Of a DNA stretch of 7,785 nt, positions 1 to 6,048 are shown one piece after another. The translations under genes and the position numbers were made by a program. The DNA lies in assembly GCA_026713745.1 (NCBI GenBank), contig JAPONU010000457.1, positions 1-7,785 on the forward strand. Reading direction: 5' to 3'. Every line of letters starts with the position of its first letter. The stretch's first letter is position 1. A model generated the notes under the pieces. The model had not been told where the DNA came from. It made no database searches and saw only the letters and a program-made list of their open reading frames with translations. The stretch comes from a bacterium (GTDB lineage Bacteria; Actinomycetota; Acidimicrobiia; Acidimicrobiales; CATQHL01).

Positions 1-164
1 AGCGGGTGCCGGGCTTATGGGATTGACCGAAGCGACGGAACGTCAACGTAACAGCGGGAGCCGGCGGTGCCCGGGGAGCCGCCGGGCAGCAGCGTGGGGC
101 ACGCAGTGACACCAGCGGTGTGGGCGCGCGCCGGCGGGAACGGTCCCAGCCAGGGAGAGCACCG
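1..164 (+). promoter_or_regulatory. Upstream region of the CitE-like lyase gene, with weak promoter candidate and hairpins
   Basis: No gene start is visible here. Stops in the three forward frames fall at 24-26, 49-51 and 107-109, so the tail of an unseen upstream gene could end here, but none is recognisable. TTGACC at 23-28 followed after 17 bases by ACGTAA (46-51) is a weak sigma-70-like promoter candidate; the -10 part is poor. Downstream are two mutually exclusive stems: CCGGCGG (61-67) with CCGCCGG (79-85), and TGCCCGG (68-74) with CCGGGCA (82-88). There is no T-tract after them, so a standard terminator is not supported. None of the TGTTCC palindromes seen near 3825 and 3920 occurs here. 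Confidence 0.3.
152..159 (+). promoter_or_regulatory. Ribosome binding site deciding the start at 165
   Basis: AGGGAGAG lies here, with the GGGAG core at 153-157 and seven bases before GTG at 165. This supports GTG 165 over the in-frame GTG at 120, which has no comparable site and would add 15 residues ahead of the conserved N-terminus of the family. Confidence 0.7.
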
Positions 165-974
165 GTGAATCGAAGCTATCTCTACGTCCCCGGCGACCGG
201 CCCGACCGGTTCGCCAAGGCCGCCGCCGCCGGGGCCGACGCCGTCATCGTCGACCTCGAGGACGCCGTCGCCGCTGATCACAAGCAGGCGGCCCGCGCCG
301 CAGTGGCCGCATGGCTCGCCGAGCCGCCGCCGGCGGCGGCGGTGTGGGTCCGGGTCAACAACCACCCGGATCTGCTGGAGGAGGACCTGGCGATGGTCGC
401 CCGCTCGCAGGCCGCGGGAGCGGTGATCCCCAAGGCCACCGAGGGGGCCTGCGACGCCGCCGCCGTTGCGGTACACGCCCTCATCGAGACCGCCGCGGGC
501 GTGCGGGCCCTCGACGGGATCGCGGCGCACCCCCGGGTGGTGCGTCTCGCTCTCGGAGAGGCGGACCTCTGCGCCGAGTTGGGCGTGAGCCCCTCGACGG
601 ACGGGCGCGAGCTGTGGGCGATCCGCAGCGACGTGGTTGTGGCGTCGGCGGCGGCCGGGCTGGAGCCCCCCGTCGGTCCGGCTCACACCGACCTGGGCGA
701 CGACGAGGCGCTGGAGCGCGCTAGCCGGCAACTGCGCCGGCAGGGGTTCGGAGGCCGTAGCGTGCTGCACCCGCGCCAGGTCGCAGCCGTCAACGCCGCT
801 TTCACGCCCGACGACGGGGAGATCGACCGGGCCAGACGCATCGTGGAGGCCCACCTCGCCGCCGGCGGAGGCCCCACGGCCGCCGCCGGGACCTTCGTGG
901 ACGGCGCGACGGTCCGGCTGGCACGGCGCACGCTGGACCTTGCGGACCGGATACGGCCGGCGCCGCCTGCGTGA
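165..974 (+). CDS. HpcH/HpaI-family (CitE-like) acyl-CoA lyase
   Basis: This encodes a 269-residue cytoplasmic enzyme of the citrate lyase beta subunit-like branch of the HpcH/HpaI aldolase family. Such enzymes use Mg2+ to cleave malyl-CoA, methylmalyl-CoA or citramalyl-CoA into an acyl-CoA plus glyoxylate or pyruvate, or run the reverse reaction. Visible family marks are the N-terminal RSYLYVPGDRPDRF (3-16), VDLEDAV (29-35), the substrate-binding Arg in WVRVN (R63), the two expected metal ligands E108 (in LIETAAGV) and D134 (in GEADLCAELG), and GRSVLHPRQV (197-206). The C-terminal FVDGATV followed by a helix is typical of stand-alone lyases rather than the citrate lyase complex subunit, and no citrate lyase alpha or acyl carrier gene is nearby. 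Length is normal. The gene converges on the nitrilase gene and lies away from the divergent operon, so joint regulation is not shown. The exact substrate cannot be read from the sequence. Confidence 0.88.
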   Translation: MNRSYLYVPGDRPDRFAKAAAAGADAVIVDLEDAVAADHKQAARAAVAAWLAEPPPAAAVWVRVNNHPDLLEEDLAMVARSQAAGAVIPKATEGACDAAAVAVHALIETAAGVRALDGIAAHPRVVRLALGEADLCAELGVSPSTDGRELWAIRSDVVVASAAAGLEPPVGPAHTDLGDDEALERASRQLRRQGFGGRSVLHPRQVAAVNAAFTPDDGEIDRARRIVEAHLAAGGGPTAAAGTFVDGATVRLARRTLDLADRIRPAPPA

Positions 975-1268
975 GCGCCACGAAGCGTGCCGGGCAGAGG
1001 CGTGCCGGGCAATCGACGCCGGGGTCTCCTCGGGTCGAGGCGACGCCCGCCCGCGCTGTCTGATCGCCGCCGCGTGCCGGGCAATCGACGCCGGGGTCTC
1101 CTCGGGTCGCCGTGGGCGCGTCCGGGGCGGGATGGGGTCGGTGCCCGTTCGGCGGGCCGCCGCGGGCGCGTCCCGTTGGTCCAGGTCCCGGTCGTCGCCG
1201 GAACGACGAGGCGGGGCGCGCCGGGGTCACGAGCCGTCCGGCCGTGCGGCCGTGCGGCTTCGGGAGCC
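975..1268. other. Gene-free gap between convergent genes
   Basis: This 294-bp stretch separates two genes that end towards each other. I see no convincing gene in it; the open frames across it are a by-product of high GC. It holds the 38-bp direct repeats described separately, a hairpin at 1032-1048 (GGGTCG with CGAC and CCC, one bulged base) at the border of the first repeat, and a weak 5-bp stem GTCGT (1191-1195) with ACGAC (1203-1207). No T-rich run follows any stem on either strand, so a classic intrinsic terminator is not evident although both transcripts must end around here. Confidence 0.6.
985..1109. repeat. Perfect 38-bp direct repeat, two copies plus a 12-bp partial copy
   Basis: Bases 1000-1037 and 1072-1109 are identical over 38 bp, beginning GCGTGCCGGGCAATCGACGC and ending CTCCTCGGGTCG, with 34 bp of unrelated sequence between them. 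The first 12 bases (GCGTGCCGGGCA) also occur at 985-996. Identity stops sharply at both ends. Perfect identity in non-coding DNA suggests a recent duplication or a dispersed repeat family in this genome. Copy size and spacing resemble a two-repeat CRISPR, but no cas gene is present and the partial copy sits only 15 bp upstream, so that reading is not favoured. Confidence 0.85.
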
Positions 1269-2846
1269 TCAGGAGCCGGCGAGCCGGGCGGCGGCGGCGC
1301 GGGCGCGCCCGGCAACCAGATCGGTCCGCAGCGACACCTCCCGCTGGGCGGCCCGGCGCGGGTGGATCGGGCCGACGAGGTGATCCTGCCCCGGCCCGAT
1401 GCGCAGCAAATCCGGCACGTTGATCGTGCCGTCGAAAGGTTGCGCACGATCCGTGGCGAATAGCGAGTAGGCGGGCGGGCTGATCAGCGCGCAGCCGGCT
1501 GTGGGGCCGGCCGGTGACGCCGCCACGATGCAGAGACGGTTCTCGGCCGCACGCTCCGCGAGCAGGAGTTCCATGTCGGCGGGTCGAGTGGGCCGATGGC
1601 ACACCGCCAGCACGTTCACTCCCGCCAGCGCAGCGAGGCGGGCCACCTCCGGCAGGGCGATGTCGTCACCGATCGCCACGGCGAGGCGCCCCCAGGGGAG
1701 GTCCAGCGTCGCCGGCCCGTCGCCGTCGCCGGCGGCCCAGGGCAATCTGGCCGTGTGATGGAGCTGCGGCTGCTCGAGCAGCACGCCGGAGGCGTCGGCG
1801 ACCACACCGAGGTGCCGGCTGCCGTCGCGGCGGGTCCCGACGACCGTCACCCCGTGCGGGATCGTCGCGGGTGGCTCGCAGAATTCGGGCAGGACCAGAA
1901 GGCTCGCCCCGGCCTCCAGTAACTTGGCCACGCCGCTCGGCGCCGCCGCGGCGCCGGCGAGCAGGGTCTCGGCGCTGTTCGACGGGGGGGTCAGGGTTCG
2001 CGATCCGGCGAGGGCCGCGTAGAGCTGCGGGCGCCGGGCCGGCAGCTGGTGGGCGGCGCGGGCGCGGTCCACCTCTGTGAGATCCACCGTGGCGCTCACC
2101 ACGTGCTCACCGGAGCGGGGCGCCTTCGCCGGCACGGAGCCGTCCGGCGCGACGATCTGGCTCTCCCCGGCCCCGTCGAGCGCGGCCGCCGGGATGTCGA
2201 GGGCGGCGACGAAGGCCTCCAGAAGGTGGGCGGGCACGAGCGGTCCCACCTTGTTGGCGGCCACGACGAAGACCTGGTTCTCCACGGCCCTCACCGGAAC
2301 GTGGAGCGCGGCCTCGTCGAGGGCGAAGGAATTGAGGCTGTTGGTCAACAGGAGCGCACCCCCGACGGCGAGCGCCCGCGGCACCTCACAGGTCACGCCG
2401 TCCATGCAGGAGTACATGCCGATCCTCCCGAACGCGGTCTCGATGACCGGCGCCACCCGCGGTCCCGACCGCAGGTAGTCTCGCTCGTTGCCCATCAGCG
2501 TCTGCTTGTCGGCTTCGGCGGCGACCCGCCCGCGGGGATCGAGCAGCAGGTTGGTGATTGTCACACCGTCCGGACGCCTCACGGTCACGGTGAGGACGAC
2601 GTACGCCTGATGGCGGCGGGCGCGCCGGGCGCAGGAATCCACGAAGGGTCCGTCGAGGTCCAAAGCCACGCTATGGCAGTGCTCGGCACTGTCGTAGACC
2701 GAGAGATGGTTGCAGAACTCCGGGAGCACGATGAGCTGCGCGCCCGTCGCCGCGGCGGCGTCGATCATCCGCAGGCAGGTGGCCAGGTTCTCGGTGACAT
2801 CGGTGGACGTCGCGAACTGGACTGCGGCGACGGTGACTTGCGGCAC
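1269..2846 (-). CDS. Tandem-domain carbon-nitrogen hydrolase (nitrilase superfamily) with a degenerate second domain
   Basis: This encodes 525 residues, about twice the usual nitrilase-superfamily length, because two such domains lie in tandem. Domain 1 (about 3-280) has the full catalytic set: E43 in LIVLPEF, K114 in ADKQTL and C147 in GMYSCMDG, plus RAVENQVFVVAANKVG (186-201). It should hydrolyse an amide, carbamoyl or nitrile C-N bond. Domain 2 (about 292-520) keeps the fold signatures, including LLVLPEF with E321, DDIALPE and ERAAEN, but aligning it to the family puts Arg (R367) where Lys is expected and Gly (G393, in AIGDDIALPE) where the nucleophilic Cys is expected, so it is probably inactive. 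No signal peptide is seen. GTG 2846 is preferred because GGAG (2855-2852) sits five bases before it; GTG 2852, overlapping the regulator stop, is the alternative and adds two residues. The gene follows the IclR gene by two bases, so the two are likely co-transcribed and translationally coupled. The substrate is unknown. Confidence 0.88.
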   Translation of the reverse strand: MPQVTVAAVQFATSTDVTENLATCLRMIDAAAATGAQLIVLPEFCNHLSVYDSAEHCHSVALDLDGPFVDSCARRARRHQAYVVLTVTVRRPDGVTITNLLLDPRGRVAAEADKQTLMGNERDYLRSGPRVAPVIETAFGRIGMYSCMDGVTCEVPRALAVGGALLLTNSLNSFALDEAALHVPVRAVENQVFVVAANKVGPLVPAHLLEAFVAALDIPAAALDGAGESQIVAPDGSVPAKAPRSGEHVVSATVDLTEVDRARAAHQLPARRPQLYAALAGSRTLTPPSNSAETLLAGAAAAPSGVAKLLEAGASLLVLPEFCEPPATIPHGVTVVGTRRDGSRHLGVVADASGVLLEQPQLHHTARLPWAAGDGDGPATLDLPWGRLAVAIGDDIALPEVARLAALAGVNVLAVCHRPTRPADMELLLAERAAENRLCIVAASPAGPTAGCALISPPAYSLFATDRAQPFDGTINVPDLLRIGPGQDHLVGPIHPRRAAQREVSLRTDLVAGRARAAAARLAGS

Positions 2847-2848
2847 GC

Positions 2849-3793
2849 TCACTCCACGGGTGCGCCGAGCTTGCGGGACAGGGTCCTGGTGGCTCTGACG
2901 ACCTCGGCCGCCACGCCCGCGATCGCCGGGGTGAACCGCTGAAGTGGTCCGCAGACGCTGAGCACGGCCACCGGCGAGAGTTGCTCGTCCAGCAGGGGCG
3001 CCGCCACCGAGGCCGCGCCCGCCTGGCGTTCGCCCAGGGACACCGCGAAACCCTGTTGGCGAATGAGCGAGAGTTCCCGGCGCAGTTCGGCGGAGTCGGT
3101 GATCGTGGCATCGGTCAGGGACTCCAGAGGTGAGGCCAGGTAGGCGCGCCGGCGCTCCTCGGGCAACCATGCCAGGAAGGCCTTCGAGGAGGCACCCGCG
3201 TGCAGCGGGAACGACGCGCCCACCTCCACGGTCATCCTGACCTCCCGGTTGGGCGTGACCTGGTCGACGTAGACGCGGCGGTCGTTGTGCAGGATCGACA
3301 GGGTGGAGGTCTCCCCGGTCGTCTCCACCAGATCCCGCATCGTCGCCGTCGCCATCAACCTGATGTCGAGTTGGGAGCGGTAGGAGGCCGCCAGTTCCAG
3401 GACGGCCGGCCCGAGGGAGTAGAGGCGCGTGCCGGGGTCCATCGTGACGAGATCCCGCTGGGAGAGCGACGTGAGGATCCGATGCACCACGGCCTTGGAG
3501 ATGCCCAGTTCGGAGGCGACGCCGGTCACGCCGACGGGGGCGCCGGCCCGGGCGAGGCAGAACAGCACCCTGGCGGCACGTTCGACGGAGGCGACGCCGC
3601 GTCCCGACGGGGTCTCGACCGCGGGCTCACCGCCGTCTCCGCCGCGGACCGGTTCGGGTTCCGGGGTCGGGGGGATCCGGTCTCCGGCGGTTGTGCCGCG
3701 GTCGGTCTCGGGTTCCGGTCGCGGCCGGCCTGCGTCTGCGCCGTCCCGACCACCGGCTGCCGGCGCCCCGGAGTGATCCGGCGGTGTGCCCAC
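2849..3793 (-). CDS. IclR-family transcriptional regulator with a long N-terminal extension
   Basis: This encodes a 314-residue DNA-binding regulator. The winged helix-turn-helix spans about 66-128 (ASVERAARVL, then VASELGISKAVVHRILTSL as recognition helix region, and the wing YSLGPAVLEL). The IclR effector-binding domain follows at about 140-309, with the typical stretch FPLHAGASSKAFLAWL (195-210). Family members usually have about 250-270 residues; the excess is an N-terminal tail of about 65 residues rich in Pro, Gly, Glu and Asp that looks disordered. I found no in-frame ATG, GTG or TTG between 3793 and the HTH coding region, and a strong ribosome binding site precedes 3793, so the tail is part of the protein. 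Two matching palindromes in the divergent promoter region are its likely targets: one just upstream of its own gene, the other over the promoter of the CoA-transferase operon. The expected role is control of this locus by a pathway intermediate, with autoregulation. Repression is inferred from site position; IclR proteins can also activate. Confidence 0.92.
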   Translation of the reverse strand: MGTPPDHSGAPAAGGRDGADAGRPRPEPETDRGTTAGDRIPPTPEPEPVRGGDGGEPAVETPSGRGVASVERAARVLFCLARAGAPVGVTGVASELGISKAVVHRILTSLSQRDLVTMDPGTRLYSLGPAVLELAASYRSQLDIRLMATATMRDLVETTGETSTLSILHNDRRVYVDQVTPNREVRMTVEVGASFPLHAGASSKAFLAWLPEERRRAYLASPLESLTDATITDSAELRRELSLIRQQGFAVSLGERQAGAASVAAPLLDEQLSPVAVLSVCGPLQRFTPAIAGVAAEVVRATRTLSRKLGAPVE

Positions 3794-3800
3794 CTACGCA

Positions 3801-3806
3801 CCTCCC
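3801..3806 (-). promoter_or_regulatory. Strong ribosome binding site of the IclR gene
   Basis: On the minus strand this reads GGGAGG, seven bases before the GTG at 3793. It fixes the start of the regulator and thereby supports its unusual N-terminal extension. Confidence 0.75.
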
Positions 3807-3824
3807 GTTCCCGCTACGCGTACC

Positions 3825-3847
3825 GGTGTTCCGCTCAGAGGAACACC
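3825..3847. promoter_or_regulatory. Operator palindrome 1 (probable IclR-family binding site)
   Basis: The arms GGTGTTCC (3825-3832) and GGAACACC (3840-3847) are perfect inverted copies, and the seven central bases are palindromic except for one pair. Its 19-bp core TGTTCCGCTCAGAGGAACA (3827-3845) has the same length, arms and first nine bases as the second palindrome 93 bp away. It ends 32 bp before the start codon of the IclR gene, a fitting place for autoregulation. It would also form a hairpin if transcribed into the regulator's leader. That the local IclR protein binds it is inference from position and symmetry. Confidence 0.7.
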
Positions 3848-3876
3848 ATGCTACTCGGCGCGCATTCGGGGTGGAA
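3848..3876 (-). promoter_or_regulatory. Weak candidate promoter for the IclR-nitrilase transcript
   Basis: On the minus strand TAGCAT (3853-3848) is a fair -10 hexamer; the matching -35 position reads TTCCAC (3876-3871), which is poor. Transcription would begin near 3841, inside operator palindrome 1, so a bound repressor would block it. This is a suggestion only. Confidence 0.25.
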
Positions 3877-3918
3877 TCTCTCGCCCAAGGCCACCGGAGA
3901 CCCGACCGGACGGCGAGT

Positions 3919-3939
3919 CTGTTCCGCTGACCGAAACAG
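3919..3939. promoter_or_regulatory. Operator palindrome 2 (probable IclR-family binding site)
   Basis: The 19-bp core TGTTCCGCTGACCGAAACA (3920-3938) is an imperfect palindrome with arms TGTTCCG and CGAAACA (one mismatched pair); flanking C3919 and G3939 extend it by one pair. It matches palindrome 1 in length, in the first nine bases and in the closing AACA. Relative to the predicted transcription start at 3956 it covers -36 to -18, across the -35 element and most of the spacer, a position at which a bound protein would block RNA polymerase. Confidence 0.7.
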
Positions 3940-3956
3940 CGTTTACAATCTGGCCG
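3921..3956 (+). promoter_or_regulatory. Probable leaderless promoter of the CoA-transferase operon
   Basis: TACAAT at 3944-3949 is a near-consensus -10 box. Six bases later comes GTG at 3956, so the expected transcription start is the G of the start codon. No Shine-Dalgarno sequence lies upstream of that GTG, which also fits a leaderless message, a common arrangement in Actinobacteria. The -35 position with a 17-bp spacer (3921-3926) reads GTTCCG, a poor match buried in operator palindrome 2, so the promoter may be weak without activation or rely on its -10 box. Confidence 0.65.
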
Positions 3957-5179
3957 TGGATTCGAGTCGGCGCGCAGAGCTACCGAGGTCCGGTCCGCTG
4001 GCCGATCTGCGGGTCCTGGACTGCTCCACGATGCTCGCCGGCCCGCTCGCCTGCCAGATGCTCGGCGACTACGGCGCGGACGTGATCAAGATCGAGCATC
4101 CGGGGCGGGGCGACAGCCTGCGGGGCCACGGTCGCTCGCGCCACGGTCACGGGCTCTGGTGGAAGATGGTCAGCCGGAACAAGCGCTGCATCGGCCTCTA
4201 CCTGGGCGACCCGGAGGCGGCAGCGGTCTTCGAGAAGCTCGTGGCGACCGCGGACGTGGTCGTCGAGAACTTCCGCCCCGGCACGTTCGAACGCTGGGGG
4301 CTCGGCTGGGATCGGCTGTCGGAGGTCAACCCGCGGCTGGTCCTGTGCCGGGTGACCGGGTTCGGCCAGGACGGCCCCTACGCCTCGCGCCCTGCCTTCG
4401 GAACGCTGATCGAGGCCATGAGCGGGTTCGCGCACATGACCGGCGAGCCGGACGGTCCCCCCACGCTCCCGCCGTTCGGGTTGGCCGACAGCGTCGCCGG
4501 CCTCGCCGCCGCGGCCGCCGTGCTGATGGCCCTGCGCCACCGCGACGCGGCGGGCGAGGGCCAGGTCATCGATCTCAGCATCCTCGAACCGATGGCGGCG
4601 GCCCTCGGCCCGCACATCCTGAACTACGACCAGTTCCACCAGGAAGCGGCCCGCCACGGGAACAGGTCGCTCAACAACGCCCCCCGCAACACCTACCTCA
4701 CCGCCGACGGCTCCTGGGTGGCGGTGTCGGCCAGCGCCGACCCGGTGGCGGCGCGGGCCCTTGCGCTGGTGGGACGCCCCGACATCGCCACCGAGCCGTG
4801 GTTCGCCACCGGCGCCGGTCGAGCCGCTCACTCCGAGGAGATCGACGCCCTCATGTCCGCCTGGATCGGGGAACGCACCCTCGCTGAGGTGACCGCCGCC
4901 TTCGAGGCCGCCGACGTGGCGATTGCCCCGGTCTACGGCGTCGCCGAGTACGTCGCCGACCCGCAGGTCGTTCATCGCGGCGCGGTGGTGGCCGTGCCGG
5001 ATGAGGATCTGGGCCCGCTGCGCATGCAGGACGTTCCCTTCCGGCTGTCGGAGACGCCGGGGGAGGTCCGCCACACCGGCCGGCCGCTGGGAGCGGACAC
5101 CGACGCGATCCTCGGAGGCGAGTTGGACATCGCTCCCGGCGTCATCGCCGCGCTGCGGGATCGGCGCGTCCTGGCATGA
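3956..5179 (+). CDS. Family III (CaiB/BaiF) CoA-transferase
   Basis: This encodes a 407-residue enzyme that moves CoA from a donor thioester (often succinyl-CoA or acetyl-CoA) to a carboxylic acid, activating it for degradation in the cytoplasm. The family signature runs from the N-terminus: GPLADLRVLDCSTMLAGPLA (13-32), LGDYGADVIKIEHPGRGD (36-53), NKRCIGLYL (75-83), VVVENFRPGTFERWGLGW (101-118) and CRVTGFGQDGPY (131-142). The catalytic Asp that forms the acyl-aspartyl intermediate is most likely D178 in FGLADSVAGL. The C-terminal ADVAIAPVYGVAEYVADPQV motif is also typical. Length is normal for the family. GTG 3956 is the only in-frame start that keeps the expected short lead before GPL. It is the first gene of a three-gene operon and its stop overlaps the next start (ATGA). 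Its acceptor acid is unknown; with a CitE-like lyase and a MmgE/PrpD protein in the locus, a dicarboxylate such as itaconate, mesaconate or a malate derivative is a reasonable guess. Confidence 0.92.
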   Translation: MDSSRRAELPRSGPLADLRVLDCSTMLAGPLACQMLGDYGADVIKIEHPGRGDSLRGHGRSRHGHGLWWKMVSRNKRCIGLYLGDPEAAAVFEKLVATADVVVENFRPGTFERWGLGWDRLSEVNPRLVLCRVTGFGQDGPYASRPAFGTLIEAMSGFAHMTGEPDGPPTLPPFGLADSVAGLAAAAAVLMALRHRDAAGEGQVIDLSILEPMAAALGPHILNYDQFHQEAARHGNRSLNNAPRNTYLTADGSWVAVSASADPVAARALALVGRPDIATEPWFATGAGRAAHSEEIDALMSAWIGERTLAEVTAAFEAADVAIAPVYGVAEYVADPQVVHRGAVVAVPDEDLGPLRMQDVPFRLSETPGEVRHTGRPLGADTDAILGGELDIAPGVIAALRDRRVLA

Positions 5180-6048
5180 CCACGACCGACGATCGGCAGC
5201 GCCTGGCCCAGCGCCACCCGGACCAGCGCCGCCTGCTGGAACTCATCGACGGTGCACGGGTGTTCGACCTGGGGCGCCCGCTGCGCAACGGCATCGCCCA
5301 GTCGCCCAACCATGCGGCGTTCCGCCACTGCCTGGACCGTCGTCACGGCGACCGGGTCCGCGCCGACGGCGGCTCGGCCGCGTCCGATCTGATCAGCCTG
5401 GGCTGCCACGTCGGCACGCACGTGGATGCGCTGGCCCACGTCAGCCAGGACGGCCTGCTCCACGGCGAGGTGGATGCCCGGCGAGCGCAGACCGGTGGGC
5501 GCTTCGAGTCGCTGGGCATCCACGAACTTCCGCCTTTCGTGGGGCGCGGCGTGCTGGCTGACGTGCCCGGCCACCTGGGCGTGGACTGCTGCCCGCCCGG
5601 CTACGAGGTCACCGTCGAGGACCTCGAGGCAACCGCCGCATCGCAGGCCACGCCCATCCGGGCGACCGACGCCGTCCTGGTCCGGACCGGCTGGGGGCGC
5701 CACGCCGCGGATCCCGAGCGGTATCGCGGCGTGCGCAGCGGCGTCCCCGGTGTGGGAACCGCCGCCGCCGGTTGGCTGGCGGCGCGCCGCGTCTCGCTGG
5801 TGGGCGCCGACACGCTCGCTTGCGAGGTGCTCGCCCCCGGCGCCGGCCACTCGCTGCTGCCGGTGCACCGGATCCTGCTCGTCGAGGCCGGGATCAACAT
5901 CATCGAGGCGTTGGACCTCGACGAACTGAGCGAGGCCGGCGCCTTCGAGTTCCTGTTCGTGCTGGGGCATCTCAACGTGTTCGGAGCCACCGGCGCTCCC
6001 GCCCGCCCCCTCGCCATCGTCGTCGGGTCCGACGCCTCGCGACCGTGA
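5176..6048 (+). CDS. Cyclase-family metal-dependent hydrolase (kynurenine formamidase-like fold)
   Basis: This encodes 290 residues of the bacterial cyclase family (Pfam cyclase), which includes kynurenine formamidase and isatin hydrolase. Members are metal enzymes, often with Mn2+ or Zn2+, that hydrolyse amides, ring amides or lactone-like bonds. The diagnostic motif HxGTHxDAxxH is present as HVGTHVDALAH (78-88), giving ligands H78, H82 and D84 plus the nearby H88; the Pro usually found after DA is Leu here. VLVRTGW and GADTLACEV lie further on, and the end (HRILLVEAGINIIEALDLDEL, then FGATGAPARPLAIV) matches the longer members of the family. ATG 5176 overlaps the preceding stop by four bases and has no strong ribosome site of its own, so translation is probably coupled. 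Its stop in turn overlaps the MmgE/PrpD start. No Trp or kynurenine pathway gene is near, so a kynurenine role is unlikely; the substrate is unknown. Confidence 0.9.
   Translation: MTTTDDRQRLAQRHPDQRRLLELIDGARVFDLGRPLRNGIAQSPNHAAFRHCLDRRHGDRVRADGGSAASDLISLGCHVGTHVDALAHVSQDGLLHGEVDARRAQTGGRFESLGIHELPPFVGRGVLADVPGHLGVDCCPPGYEVTVEDLEATAASQATPIRATDAVLVRTGWGRHAADPERYRGVRSGVPGVGTAAAGWLAARRVSLVGADTLACEVLAPGAGHSLLPVHRILLVEAGINIIEALDLDELSEAGAFEFLFVLGHLNVFGATGAPARPLAIVVGSDASRP

Noticed and set aside
120..164. GTG 120 as the start of the CitE-like lyase
   Set aside because: GTG 165 has a well-spaced GGGAG site and begins at the conserved family N-terminus; the 15 extra residues are Arg-rich and unsupported.
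1000..1109. Possible minimal CRISPR array (38-bp repeats, 34-bp spacer)
   Set aside because: Only two repeats and one spacer, no cas gene in the window, and a 12-bp partial copy 15 bp upstream that does not fit array spacing. A plain direct duplication or dispersed repeat explains it better.
1191..1207. Stem GTCGT/ACGAC as a terminator between convergent genes
   Set aside because: Only five base pairs, no T-tract on either strand, and such short stems are frequent by chance in this composition.
2853..3170. N-terminal extension of the nitrilase reading frame upstream to 3170
   Set aside because: It lies out of frame inside the IclR coding region, is Arg/Gly/Pro-rich like a shadow frame, and the conserved nitrilase N-terminus begins at 2846.
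3200..3955. N-terminal extension of the CoA-transferase frame back to 3200
   Set aside because: It crosses the divergent promoter region and lies antisense to the IclR gene; the family homology begins just after GTG 3956.
3980..5074. Long minus-strand open frame (364 codons) opposite the CoA-transferase
   Set aside because: It is a His/Gly/Arg-rich mirror of a clear gene, with no recognisable domain; long antisense frames are expected at this GC content.
5772..6044. N-terminal extension of the MmgE/PrpD frame back to 5772
   Set aside because: It overlaps the conserved cyclase C-terminus in another frame and is Arg-rich without family similarity; the family domain fits the GTG 6045 start.
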